Source: Rhodobacterales bacterium 32-67-9 (GTDB taxonomy: Bacteria > Pseudomonadota > Alphaproteobacteria > Rhodobacterales > Rhodobacteraceae). Taken from it: a stretch of 46,028 bases of DNA. Position 1 is the first letter of the stretch, and the number at the start of each line of letters is the position of its first letter. Under the pieces are notes generated by a model. That model searched no databases, was not told the origin of the DNA, and saw only the letters and a program-made list of their open reading frames with translations. Made by a program: the position numbers and the translations under genes. Below are positions 32,430 to 40,924 of the stretch, one piece after another. The stretch is taken from contig NCEA01000041.1 of assembly GCA_002280515.1 (NCBI GenBank), forward strand, positions 1-46,028. Direction: 5' to 3'.

Positions 32430-32855
32430 TCACTCGCAGGCGAGATCGGGCAGCGGTGCTGTATCGAAGCTCAAGCTGTCGTCGCTCGACACCACCGCGA
32501 ACTCGCCGCCTTTGCGCAGAATCTCCACCATCTTGGTCCATTCCGCAGTATCGGCCTTTGCCTGCGCGGCGGTTCCGTTGGCGACGGGCAAGCGAGCCTG
32601 CTCACCGGTCTTGGCCAGGAACACAACGGTGGTCGGTGCCTTGTCCTTGGGGAGCGACACGAGCACCGCGCCATTCGGCGTCGGTCCGAAGACGCGATCA
32701 GGATCGCAGACAATCCGAACGTAGCCGTCGCCCTGCGCGAGGCTCAGAACCGGCAGGCCTCGTTCCGTCGTGGAGGTCCAGCTGTCGAGGGCCAGGGCCG
32801 GGCCAGAAACAGACATCAGCGCCAGAACGCAAAGAGCGGGAGACAGAACATGCAT
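32430..32855 (-). CDS. Exported protein of unknown function
   Basis: The protein of about 141 residues has a signal peptide (residues 1-21, LCVLALMSVSGPALA). The mature part contains WTSTTERGLPVLSLAQGDGYVRIVC and a terminal PLPDLACE, giving two Cys that could pair. The layout recalls small periplasmic proteins of the IalB/DUF type on plasmids, but no family is certain. ATG 32855 gives a neat signal; a longer start at about 32894 is possible. It converges on the VirC2-like gene. Confidence 0.6.
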   Translation of the reverse strand: MHVLSPALCVLALMSVSGPALALDSWTSTTERGLPVLSLAQGDGYVRIVCDPDRVFGPTPNGAVLVSLPKDKAPTTVVFLAKTGEQARLPVANGTAAQAKADTAEWTKMVEILRKGGEFAVVSSDDSLSFDTAPLPDLACE

Positions 32856-32979
32856 CGACAGGGAACCCTTCCGAACGAAGCGTGGCGACATCATATCACC
32901 ACTATCAGCACCACTAGATATGTTTTGACGGACGCACTGTCCACCTCGGCCAAACGAGTTTTCTGCCGGAGGCGCGAGC

Positions 32980-33174
32980 ATGCGCGATGACACCTCTGGC
33001 ATCCTGGAAGTCCGGGTCTGGCGTATCGACGGAAATGACCGGGTGGTGATCGGAGAGCGCTTCCGCAAAGCCGATGGCCGCATCGCCGTGATCTGGCACG
33101 TCGATCCAAAGTCTATCTTCGGGGTGATGTGGTTCGAGGACATCAGCAACCTGGCGGAAGTATCAGCATCCTGA
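32980..33174 (+). CDS. Small hypothetical protein
   Basis: The 64-residue frame has GGAGG 7 bases before ATG 32980, a good ribosome site. The protein (VRVWRIDGNDRVVIGERFRK and IAVIWHVDPKSIFGVMWFED) looks like a compact beta-rich fold. No known family is recognised. It reads in the same direction as the WGR gene that follows. Confidence 0.55.
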   Translation: MRDDTSGILEVRVWRIDGNDRVVIGERFRKADGRIAVIWHVDPKSIFGVMWFEDISNLAEVSAS

Positions 33175-33253
33175 ATCGTGAGCATGCCACCGATTCAGAA
33201 TTCTGATTGGACAGGACAGGTCCGGGGACTCATCCTGGTGACAGGAGGCCCCG

Positions 33254-33487
33254 ATGTCCTGCCATTTGCTTTACCGTGTCGATCCCGATCTGAACATGGC
33301 CAGGTTCTACCGGGTCGAAGTGCTGCCCGATCTCTTCGGCGAAATAATTGTCGAACGCCGTTGGGGCCGGATCGGGGGCAGGGGGCAATGCCGGGCGGCG
33401 TCCTATCCGACTACCAGTTTGGCGGAGGCGGCGGCCTCCCGGCTGATCGGGGCGAAGGAGCGACGGGGTTATCGGCAGCCAAGCTGA
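33254..33487 (+). CDS. Stand-alone WGR-domain protein
   Basis: This 77-residue protein consists almost only of a WGR domain: FYRVEVLPDLFGEIIVERRWGRIGGRGQ, with the WGR triplet at about 37-39, then SLAEAAASRLIGAKERRGY. AGGAGG lies 5 bases before the ATG, an excellent ribosome site. WGR domains bind DNA ends in PARP enzymes and occur as short proteins on alphaproteobacterial plasmids; their role there is not known. Confidence 0.88.
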   Translation: MSCHLLYRVDPDLNMARFYRVEVLPDLFGEIIVERRWGRIGGRGQCRAASYPTTSLAEAAASRLIGAKERRGYRQPS

Positions 33488-33576
33488 CGGTCATATCGCT
33501 CATGACCCGGTGCAGCTATGCCCGACCGAGGTTCGGGTGGGCCGCCTATTGTGCCTGAGATCAGGGCCGCTGCCGC

Positions 33577-33630
33577 TAATGGGTGTAATTGGGTGCGGAA
33601 ATGGGGTTGAGTAATTGGGTGTAATTGGGT
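33577..33630 (+). repeat. Direct repeats upstream of Fic gene
   Basis: TAATTGGGT occurs at 33586, 33612 and 33622, with a variant TAATGGGT at 33577. They end 6 bases before ATG 33637. Position and spacing suggest an operator, perhaps bound by the Fic protein's own C-terminal helix-turn-helix. Confidence 0.6.
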
Positions 33631-33636
33631 AGAAAA

Positions 33637-34692
33637 ATGCGCATGATCCAAACCCAGTCGCTCCGCATCACCCCGGCCATCCTAACTGCCATCGCCGAAA
33701 TCGACGAGTTCAAAGGGGCGTGGCGGGCCCTCGGCAGCCTCGCCCCGGAACGCCTCTCCGCCTTGCGCCGCGTCGCAACCATCGAAAGCATCGGGTCCTC
33801 AACCCGGATCGAAGGCAGCAAGCTGTCTGACCAGGACGTGCAACGGCTTCTGTCCAACCTCGAAATCAAGACATTCGAGACCCGGGACGAGCAGGAGGTT
33901 GCCGGTTACGCGCAAGTCATGGACGTGATCTTCGCATCCTGGCGTGAAATCGACGTGACCGAGAACCACATCCGGCAGCTTCACCGCAACCTGCTGCGCC
34001 ACAGCACCAAGGACGAGCGCCATCGCGGTGCCTGGAAGACATCGGCGAACTCCATCGCAGCTTTCGATGAGGCGGGACAGCAAATCGGCATCGTCTTTGA
34101 AACCGCCAGCCCCTTTGACACACCGGCGCGCATGACCGAACTGGTTGACTGGTACAATACAGCGATCGCCGACGGCGAACTGCATCCGCTGCTGCTGATC
34201 GGGATCTTCGTGGTGATCTTTCTGGAAATCCACCCCTTTCAGGATGGCAACGGGCGCCTCAGCCGTGTTCTGACCACGCTGCTTCTGCTGCGGGCAGGCT
34301 ATGCCTATGTACCGTTTTCCTCTTTGGAAAGCGTGATCGAGCAGAGCAAGGAGGCGTACTATCTGGCGCTCCGTCAGACTCAAGGCACGATTGGCTCGGA
34401 GGAGCCAGATTGGGGTCCGTGGCTGACGTTCTTCCTGACAGCCCTTCAGCGCCAGATGCGGCGCCTGCGGGCGAAGGTCGAGCGCGAGAAGCTGATGTTA
34501 GGCAGTTTGCCGGAAATCTCTGCTCGACTGCTCGATCTGGTCCGAGACCACGGCCGCCTGACGATCGGCGATGCGGAACGCCTGACCGGCGAAAACCGGA
34601 ACACCCTGAAGCAGCATTTCAGAGGGCTTGTTGCCGACGGTCACCTCGCGCTCAATGGGGCCGGGCGGGGCGCTTGGTACTCTCTCCAGTGA
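33637..34692 (+). CDS. Fic-family protein with C-terminal winged helix
   Basis: The 351-residue protein has the Fic active-site motif HPFQDGNGRLSR (from His199). The inhibitory helix motif SSTRIEG (Glu59) lies before the Fic domain, as in class II Fic enzymes. The C-terminus (ARLLDLVRDHGRLTIGDAER and LKQHFRGLVADGHL) is a winged-helix part common in Fic-DOC regulators. Fic proteins transfer AMP to protein hydroxyls; the inhibitory Glu keeps them in check. ATG 33643 is an alternative start. Confidence 0.92.
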   Translation: MRMIQTQSLRITPAILTAIAEIDEFKGAWRALGSLAPERLSALRRVATIESIGSSTRIEGSKLSDQDVQRLLSNLEIKTFETRDEQEVAGYAQVMDVIFASWREIDVTENHIRQLHRNLLRHSTKDERHRGAWKTSANSIAAFDEAGQQIGIVFETASPFDTPARMTELVDWYNTAIADGELHPLLLIGIFVVIFLEIHPFQDGNGRLSRVLTTLLLLRAGYAYVPFSSLESVIEQSKEAYYLALRQTQGTIGSEEPDWGPWLTFFLTALQRQMRRLRAKVEREKLMLGSLPEISARLLDLVRDHGRLTIGDAERLTGENRNTLKQHFRGLVADGHLALNGAGRGAWYSLQ

Positions 34693-34847
34693 CTTTTCGT
34701 ATTATTATCAGCATCTTATAAAAAGACCGATAATTTTGATTATGTAATACTTCTGACTCTACGATCAAGAATCCGCCACTTGGTCGGTGCCCGATAACGA
34801 TCGGGAGGATCACCTGACACCGCAATTCTTATTCGGTGAAGACGTGT

Positions 34848-34884
34848 CTTTGCAGCATCTCCATCTCCGTGAAGTGCTGCAAAG
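34848..34884 (-). terminator. Hairpin after the 82-residue gene
   Basis: CTTTGCAGCA and TGCTGCAAAG form a perfect 10-base stem with a 17-base loop, 7 bases after the minus-strand stop. A further CCCGAT-AACG-ATCGGG hairpin lies at 34790-34805. No T-run of note on the minus strand. The 199 bases between this gene and the Fic gene are AT-rich and hold no other gene. Confidence 0.4.
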
Positions 34885-34891
34885 TTTGTTT

Positions 34892-35140
34892 TCAGCGCTT
34901 TTTGTTCGACTGGGAAAGAACAGAACCCGCGAGAGTCTTTGTGTCTTCCGAGTAGCGATCGCTGCGGAGTACCTTCGAAGCCAGGTCCTCCATCTTCGCC
35001 CCCGTTTGGCGGTCGGTTCGAGACTGAGACAGCGCCGACCCAGCAAGCATACGGGCGGTCTTCGATGAGCCCGGCTTGAACAGGGTGTCTGCCGCGAGCG
35101 ACGCAACCTTGGTAGAAGTGCCTTTTCGATTTACTGTCAT
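34892..35140 (-). CDS. 82-residue protein with internal repeat
   Basis: This short protein is made of two 29-residue repeats at 12-40 and 50-78, each ending LAGSxLSQS (MLAGSALSQS and TLAGSVLSQS). It is basic at both ends (MTVNRKGTST, NKKR). GGAG stands 6-7 bases before the ATG, a good ribosome site. I do not recognise the family. It is the last gene downstream of sbcD-sbcC and a zinc-ribbon protein gene on the same strand, after a 92-base gap that may carry its own promoter. Confidence 0.65.
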   Translation of the reverse strand: MTVNRKGTSTKVASLAADTLFKPGSSKTARMLAGSALSQSRTDRQTGAKMEDLASKVLRSDRYSEDTKTLAGSVLSQSNKKR

Positions 35141-35232
35141 CTCTTACTCCATGTGGTATGTGATGTGGTTAGAAGTTCTATAGGTGGTGTTTGGATTGTG
35201 GTTTCGCAAGCAACTCGAAGGGAAAGTCGGCA

Positions 35233-35535
35233 CTAAAGCCCAAGCTCGAATAGATCAGGCGTGGATTCATCACGCCTCCGACTAATCCCTTCGCCGAGGT
35301 GTAAACACGGGTGCTTTATGTCTGTCAGCCCCTTACGCCCTTCGAAGTGGGCCCAGCCACCTTTCGGCATATGGACACTGACGATCGGCGCACCGCATGA
35401 GGGGCAAACTCGTCTGAAACTGGCACCCTTCTCTTGCGCGCTACTAGACTGGTTCAACCAAACGCCACGGACAGGAACTGTTCGCCCGGTCGATAGTCTG
35501 CGGTTATGGGGTTTTCGGTAGATCCAACGGTCCAT
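35233..35535 (-). CDS. Small Cys-containing protein downstream of sbcC
   Basis: The 100-residue protein has a CPSCGAPIVSVH stretch (one half of a zinc ribbon) and a later KHPCLHLGEG that could complete a metal site. The ATG overlaps the sbcC stop (TGATG), so translation is coupled to sbcC. The start could also be GTG 35538. The fold may bind DNA or a protein partner. No named family is recognised. Confidence 0.65.
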   Translation of the reverse strand: MDRWIYRKPHNRRLSTGRTVPVRGVWLNQSSSAQEKGASFRRVCPSCGAPIVSVHMPKGGWAHFEGRKGLTDIKHPCLHLGEGISRRRDESTPDLFELGL

Positions 35536-38500
35536 CACTTATGCCCCCTCCGCTCTTCGACAGAGCTGCCGCTTGGGGTCGAACGCACGTAGAAACCTTG
35601 TGGGATGGCCTCCTGCACTAGCCCAACATGCGAGATTAGCCCCACGGCTCGGCTGCCTTCAGTCAAGGCCGCCAGAACTTGAATTACTTGATCCAACGTT
35701 CCGGCCCCGTTCTCCGTATCGAGGCTGCCGAAGCCTTCGTCGATGAAGATTGTGTCCATCCGGATCTTGCCAGACAGGCTCTCGACCACGTCGGCGAGGC
35801 CGAGCGCCAATGCCAAAGCAGATATGAAGGTCTCGCCTCCAGAAAGGGTCGATGTTGGACGCGCCTTGCCGGTGTTGATATCGAAAGCCTCGATCTCAAG
35901 CCCGCGCTTGCCGCGGCCACTTGATCCCTCGACCCCACGCTCCAACCGGTAGCGACCGCGCGTCATCGGGTCGAGCCGCATGTTCGCCGCCTCGAGCACC
36001 CGGTCGAACATGGCTGCTATGGCGAAGGTTTCGAGCGTCATGTTGAAATCGTTCTTGCCATTGGCAAGATCGGCCAGCCCTCGGAGCGGCCCGGTTTCGA
36101 CCTCGAGCTCTTCTGTTCGCGCCAGCGCCTCAGCGAGCGACGCCCCAAATCTCTTCAAGGCTTCGACCTTCGTTGCAGTCTCAGCCAATTCTGAGTTGGC
36201 CGCCTTAACTGCCTCCGCGGCGTCATCGTGTGCCTGCACGAGCGGGGCGAGGTCTGGACGTTCGCGACCTACACAAGCGGCCTTTGCGTTTTGCCACGTT
36301 GTGCGTGCCGCAATCAGCGCTTCGCGATGGTCACTCACAATTTGTCGGTCGGCGGCGAGGGTAAGGAAATGTACCTTGCATCCCGTGTATCCCGCTTCGT
36401 CCAGCCCGACCTCGCGCAGACGGGCAATGAAATCGCCACGCGCCTTCGCTTCGCGCAGCGCCTGCGCCTCCCGTGCACGCTTCGCCGCTTCAAGCTGCTC
36501 CTGTGCCCTCGTCAGCGCCTCACTCGCTGCTTGATCGCGTTGCGTTGTATTCTCCAGCGCATCGGAAAGTTGCCTTTGTTCGCGCAGCAAAGCTGCTCGT
36601 CGAGCCGCGACTGCCTCGGGCGTTCGCAGGCCCTCTGGGAGTGCCCCAACCACGATGTCGCGCTTGGCCCCCGCAGCCGCAGAAGTTGCCTCAGCCTTGC
36701 CCGCGGCCGACCTTGCTGCCGTCTCAGAGGTCTCAGATTCCTTTAGCTCAAGCTTGAGTTCGCCCAACCGCCCCGCCATCGCGTCAAGATCGACCGCCTC
36801 CCCGATGGCAGCGAGCTCACTGATCAGCTGTGTCTTTTGGGCCTCGAGATCGGACGAACTGCGCTCAGGCCGTTCCTGTTCATCCAGCGCACGTTTCTTT
36901 TCGTCGAGTCGCGTCCGGCAGCTGTTCAGTTCACTTTCGGCCCGAACCTTGGCTTCGGCTGCTGCCTTCGCTGCTGTCTGCGCACTGCGAAACGCTTCGG
37001 TCAATCCAGTTTGCTCGGGGGTGCCTCGCGCCGGCGTAGGATGATCGTGGGACCCACAGACGGGACAGGGCGAACCATCAGTCAATTTTTCTGCAAGGAT
37101 GATCGCTTGCGTGCGCGAAAGCCGCGCCTCTGCTTCCGACAAGGCCGCATCTGCGTCTTCTGCCGCTTTGGCCTTCCTAGCCAGCTCAATCGTCGCTGCT
37201 TGAACTTTTGCGTCGGCTTCCGCGACAGCTTGCTGTGCCTTGGCAAGCGCGCTGGACTTAAGCAGCTCTTGGTTCACGACCGCCAGTTCACCGGTCAGTT
37301 TGCCTCGCGTCGTCTCAGACTTGCGCGCTTGGTCTAACCTTTGATCGACCGCATCGATCGAGGAGATGAGCTTTGCGCGCGCCCGTTCGGACTCGGCAAG
37401 AGCGCCTTTTGCCCTGACCTCTTCCCTTGCAGCACCGTCAAATGCCGCCTGCAATTCCACAGCTTGCCCAACCTTTGCCTCGATCTCTTCCAGCCGGGTC
37501 ATGTCGGCCTGAACCGACTGGAGCCGCTCTTTGCCGGCCGTGGCTTGGGCAAGTATCAGCGCCGCCTCCTGCCGAGTATTTGCAGCGGTTTCGAGCGCCC
37601 CTCCCGCCTCAGTCGCAGCTTTTGATGCGTCCCGACTGTCCCGCTCGGCATTGTGCAATGCTGTCTCAAGGTCCCGCGCTTGCAAGGCCCTGGTTACAGC
37701 TTCGACTTTCTTAGCAATGGCATCGACCTCAACGGTCTTGGCTTCGAGAGTGTCGAGTGCCTGCAGCGCGCTTTCGACGCCAGCAAAGGCCTTTTCGATT
37801 TGCTCTGCTTCAGTGAGAGCATTGCGTGCGGCTTCCTGCGCCGTCTCCGCAACCGTCTGTAAGCGCCGCTTCTCTTCAACCTGGGCTTCAGCACTAGTAA
37901 TCCCCAGTGCCAGCGCTTCGGAGCTTTCAAAGCCTTGCTCCTCCAGTCGGACCATATAAAGGGCACGCTGATCACGTAGGGCGCGCTCCGCCTGTGCGGC
38001 CTCTTCCTTCAGTTTCGCGGCCAGATCGCGATAAATCTTAACATCGAAGAGCTCACGCAGAATTTCCACACGCATGTCGGTCTTGGCCGCCAGAAACGTT
38101 TCAAACTTACCCTGTGGCAAGAGCACTATCTGGCGAAATTGTTCCGCCCCATAACCCAGCAGCGCCTCAATCTGCTGCCCCACCAAAGAAACCTTCTTCT
38201 CAGCAATGACCCTGCCAGATTGCCCCGATCCAAGCGCTTCGACGGGGATCCCCGTGACGTCGAAAAGCGAGGCCTCGGCAGCATCTGCGGTCGTCCCCTC
38301 TCCGCGCGCCTTCGGTCGCTCTTGCGCCGGGCGTCGGCGGATCAGATAGGTTTTCGTGCCCAATTCGAAGACGAACTCAACTTCGGTGGGCAGATCTGCA
38401 GCGGCGTGGTCTGACCGCAGCGAACGCGGCTCTTGGTCAGTCCTTGTCGGCACTCCGAAAAGCGCAAATGACATTGCCGAAAAGAGCGTCGACTTCCCTG

Positions 38501-38615
38501 CCCCGGTCTGGCCATAGATCCCGAATATTCCAAACTCCAGCGCAGAGCGAAAATCCACAATCTCGGTCGTTGCGAAAGGTCCGAAGGCCTGGAGCGAGAG
38601 GCGAATGGGTCTCAT
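35535..38615 (-). CDS. sbcC: Exonuclease subunit SbcC (SMC-like ATPase)
   Basis: The 1026-residue Rad50-like protein has Walker A GQTGAGKST (35-43), long coiled coils with a zinc hook CPVCGSHDHP near 516-525, and the C-terminal signature LSGGETFISALALALGLA plus IFIDEGFGSLD. With SbcD it forms a nuclease that opens hairpins and trims protein-blocked DNA ends. It overlaps sbcD by 4 bases. A copy on a mobile element beside a WYL regulator is unusual and suggests a specialised role. Confidence 0.93.
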   Translation of the reverse strand: MRPIRLSLQAFGPFATTEIVDFRSALEFGIFGIYGQTGAGKSTLFSAMSFALFGVPTRTDQEPRSLRSDHAAADLPTEVEFVFELGTKTYLIRRRPAQERPKARGEGTTADAAEASLFDVTGIPVEALGSGQSGRVIAEKKVSLVGQQIEALLGYGAEQFRQIVLLPQGKFETFLAAKTDMRVEILRELFDVKIYRDLAAKLKEEAAQAERALRDQRALYMVRLEEQGFESSEALALGITSAEAQVEEKRRLQTVAETAQEAARNALTEAEQIEKAFAGVESALQALDTLEAKTVEVDAIAKKVEAVTRALQARDLETALHNAERDSRDASKAATEAGGALETAANTRQEAALILAQATAGKERLQSVQADMTRLEEIEAKVGQAVELQAAFDGAAREEVRAKGALAESERARAKLISSIDAVDQRLDQARKSETTRGKLTGELAVVNQELLKSSALAKAQQAVAEADAKVQAATIELARKAKAAEDADAALSEAEARLSRTQAIILAEKLTDGSPCPVCGSHDHPTPARGTPEQTGLTEAFRSAQTAAKAAAEAKVRAESELNSCRTRLDEKKRALDEQERPERSSSDLEAQKTQLISELAAIGEAVDLDAMAGRLGELKLELKESETSETAARSAAGKAEATSAAAGAKRDIVVGALPEGLRTPEAVAARRAALLREQRQLSDALENTTQRDQAASEALTRAQEQLEAAKRAREAQALREAKARGDFIARLREVGLDEAGYTGCKVHFLTLAADRQIVSDHREALIAARTTWQNAKAACVGRERPDLAPLVQAHDDAAEAVKAANSELAETATKVEALKRFGASLAEALARTEELEVETGPLRGLADLANGKNDFNMTLETFAIAAMFDRVLEAANMRLDPMTRGRYRLERGVEGSSGRGKRGLEIEAFDINTGKARPTSTLSGGETFISALALALGLADVVESLSGKIRMDTIFIDEGFGSLDTENGAGTLDQVIQVLAALTEGSRAVGLISHVGLVQEAIPQGFYVRSTPSGSSVEERRGHK

Positions 38616-39748
38616 GTCCGGCCCTCCGCAACATTGGCAGCGTGAAGTTTGTCGGCGACGATTGCCAACTCAGCGCCATCCGGCTCCCTGCCCCGCACAA
38701 CATTCAGGAAATCGGCAATCATTTCGATCGGCGTGACCGCAGCGCGCGCTGCACCAAGCGCTATGGCTTCTGTGGCCCGCGCTTGACGGGCGTAGGCCAA
38801 GTGGCAGGCGTTGGGATAGGTCGCCCTCAAGCGTTTCATCGGATCAATCAAGGGCGTTTCATCCGTCAGGATGACCTGGATGAAATCTTCTGTGGGAGCT
38901 CCCGCGAGAATATCAGCAAATGTCCCGGTGAGCGAACGCACCTGCCTGAGCGGGCGAAACGGCACAGTGCGGATTTCGACTCCCTCCTTGTTCACATCGA
39001 CGATCGTCATGGACTTTTGGTCTCCCGCCTCGTCGAAACCAAAGGCCAGCGGCGCACCAGAGTAACGGATGTTGGCGGAGCCCACTGCCTGTGGTTTGTG
39101 CAAATGCCCCAGAGACACATAATCCGCCCCTTCGAAAACCTCCGCAGGAACGGTTTCGATGCCGCCAACTCTGGTCAGGGAGCGCTCGGTCTCTCCGACC
39201 GCTCCTCCGGCAACGAAAGCATGTGCAACGACGACCCACCGTGCCCCCTTGGGCACGTGCGCCCTCGCTGCAGTGAGTTGAGCTTCGATGACGTCTGTGG
39301 GCGTGCTGATCGTCTCATCACCGAAGACTTCCCTTGCGGCGTATTCATAGGAAAAGGGCAGCGCCGAAAAGGCGACCTCGCCGTCCGAGTCACGCAACAC
39401 CAGAGGGACCTCGGCCGCATCGGCGATCCCGCGCACAAGCACCCGTGACGCAGAAGAAAAAACCGACATCGTCTGGATCCGGTCACCTGAATCGTGGTTA
39501 CCGGAGATCATCACGACGGCGGCTTCCGTCTCTTCCGCAACGCGCTTGAGAAAACGGTTGAACTGCCGGACCGCTGAATTGGGGGGCGAGGCGCGGTCGA
39601 ACACATCGCCCGCAATCACAAGCACCTCCACACGCTCGGCCACCAGCGTCTCGACGATCTGGCCCAAGACGACCTCGTGGTCTTCCTCGAGCCCCAGTCC
39701 CATGAACTGCCTGCCCAGATGAAGATCCGCTGTGTGAAGAAGTCGCAT
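38612..39748 (-). CDS. sbcD: Exonuclease subunit SbcD (Mre11-like phosphoesterase)
   Basis: The 378-residue nuclease has the two-metal phosphoesterase motifs HTADLHLG (Asp8, His10), AGDVFD (Asp48), GNHD (Asn84, His85), and later VAHAFV and SLGHLHKP. It is the first gene of the minus-strand operon sbcD-sbcC and companions. It partners SbcC in cutting hairpin and duplex DNA ends. A WYL-type gene is divergent from it with 72 bases between. Confidence 0.93.
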   Translation of the reverse strand: MRLLHTADLHLGRQFMGLGLEEDHEVVLGQIVETLVAERVEVLVIAGDVFDRASPPNSAVRQFNRFLKRVAEETEAAVVMISGNHDSGDRIQTMSVFSSASRVLVRGIADAAEVPLVLRDSDGEVAFSALPFSYEYAAREVFGDETISTPTDVIEAQLTAARAHVPKGARWVVVAHAFVAGGAVGETERSLTRVGGIETVPAEVFEGADYVSLGHLHKPQAVGSANIRYSGAPLAFGFDEAGDQKSMTIVDVNKEGVEIRTVPFRPLRQVRSLTGTFADILAGAPTEDFIQVILTDETPLIDPMKRLRATYPNACHLAYARQARATEAIALGAARAAVTPIEMIADFLNVVRGREPDGAELAIVADKLHAANVAEGRT

Positions 39749-39820
39749 ATTGTATGTCCAGTTTTTATATGTATTGTTACTGTATGGACTTTGCGAGTTG
39801 AGTCAAGTAGCCTTTGTTAC

Positions 39821-40612
39821 ATGAGCCTTGAATCTCTCAAACATGCGCAACGCGAACGGATCCTTTTTTTGGATCAATGCCTTACATGGAAGGGTCAGGC
39901 GAACCGCCGAGACCTCACGCTACGCTTCGATATATCGACAGCGCAAGCTGCAGTGGACTTCCGCACATACCTGTCTCTGACGCCGACACCGCCAGTTTAC
40001 GATGCCACGGAGAAGACCTACTTCTCGAGCCACGACCACAGAGCATTGTCATCTGTCGGCCCCGAAGAAGTCTTCGACCTCCTAAGTGATGAAACAACCT
40101 TCACCAGAGCGAGCATCCCCTTACCCACGCGCATTTTGGACCCCGCGGTCATCGCCCCTCTTCACCGCGCGATGAGAAACGAACGAGACATTCAGATCAC
40201 GTATACGTCCATGAACAGCGGCCTATCCGAACCGCAATGGATCAGCCCCGTTCAGTTTCATTTCGACGGAGAGTCAATTCACCTCCGAGCATGGAGCTAC
40301 AAGCACGCAGCCTACCGTGACTATCTCCCGATCCGAATTTCTAAAGAAACGGATTTCGTGACGCGGGATAGATCGTCACCGCTCCCTTTCGACTCGGACT
40401 GGCACAGTCTCGTGCGCTTGTGGATACGCCCACGCTCAGGTCTCTCGCACGCCCAGGCACGGGTAGTTAGGCTGGAATATGGCTTCGAGGCGGACACACA
40501 CTTGGCGATTAAAACTCGGAAAGCGCTCGTTTTCTACGTCAAGAGGCGGTGGCGTCTCGACGACGACAAAGCCCGGCTCGAGTTAGAAAAGGTCGAAGAC
40601 CTACAGGTCTGA
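39821..40612 (+). CDS. WYL-domain transcriptional regulator
   Basis: The 263-residue protein has a predicted helix-turn-helix at the N-terminus (LESLKHAQRERILFLDQCLTW and on) and a WYL-type domain at about 115-205: IQITYTSMNSG, then HLRAWSYKHAAYRDYLPIRIS. WYL proteins sense nucleic acids or nucleotides and often repress phage-defence genes (BrxR, CapW). ATG 39821 opens the HTH; the frame upstream runs into sbcD. The gene is AT-richer than its neighbours, as if from another source. It is probably the regulator of the divergent sbcDC operon. Confidence 0.85.
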   Translation: MSLESLKHAQRERILFLDQCLTWKGQANRRDLTLRFDISTAQAAVDFRTYLSLTPTPPVYDATEKTYFSSHDHRALSSVGPEEVFDLLSDETTFTRASIPLPTRILDPAVIAPLHRAMRNERDIQITYTSMNSGLSEPQWISPVQFHFDGESIHLRAWSYKHAAYRDYLPIRISKETDFVTRDRSSPLPFDSDWHSLVRLWIRPRSGLSHAQARVVRLEYGFEADTHLAIKTRKALVFYVKRRWRLDDDKARLELEKVEDLQV

Positions 40613-40888
40613 AAGCGGCATCATTGGGCGCATTTGCAAATTCCCGGCTTCATAGGTGGTCACGTTGGCCTCGCGTAGTGGAAAGGCAGGGGCGGAGAGT
40701 GGATGTTCGCTGTCCAGTCTACGAGTGTCAGGTCCTAGGCTTATTCCCGGTTGGCCGTTATCCAAGCGTACGATGAAAAGCTGACCCTGATCGTCCGCGA
40801 AATTGGTTGTCCTAGGTTGCGCTACTGTTTGACTGAAACTCTGCCATTTCAAAAAGTTAGTTTGTCGATGTAACTTCGAGCGACGCAA
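40601..40888 (-). pseudogene. Possible gene remnant between WYL and ATPase genes
   Basis: A 95-residue frame converges on the WYL gene with a 12-base overlap. Its end (LDSEHPLSAPAFPLREANVT, then LQMRPMMPLSDL) reads like a protein C-terminus, while no good start or ribosome site is seen. It may be the tail of a gene cut off by an insertion, or chance. The 312-base stretch 40613-40924 holds nothing else apart from the upstream region of the ATPase gene. Confidence 0.3.
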
Positions 40889-40924
40889 TGAATAGCAAAA
40901 CAGGTTAGAAGGCGTGGGGGAACT

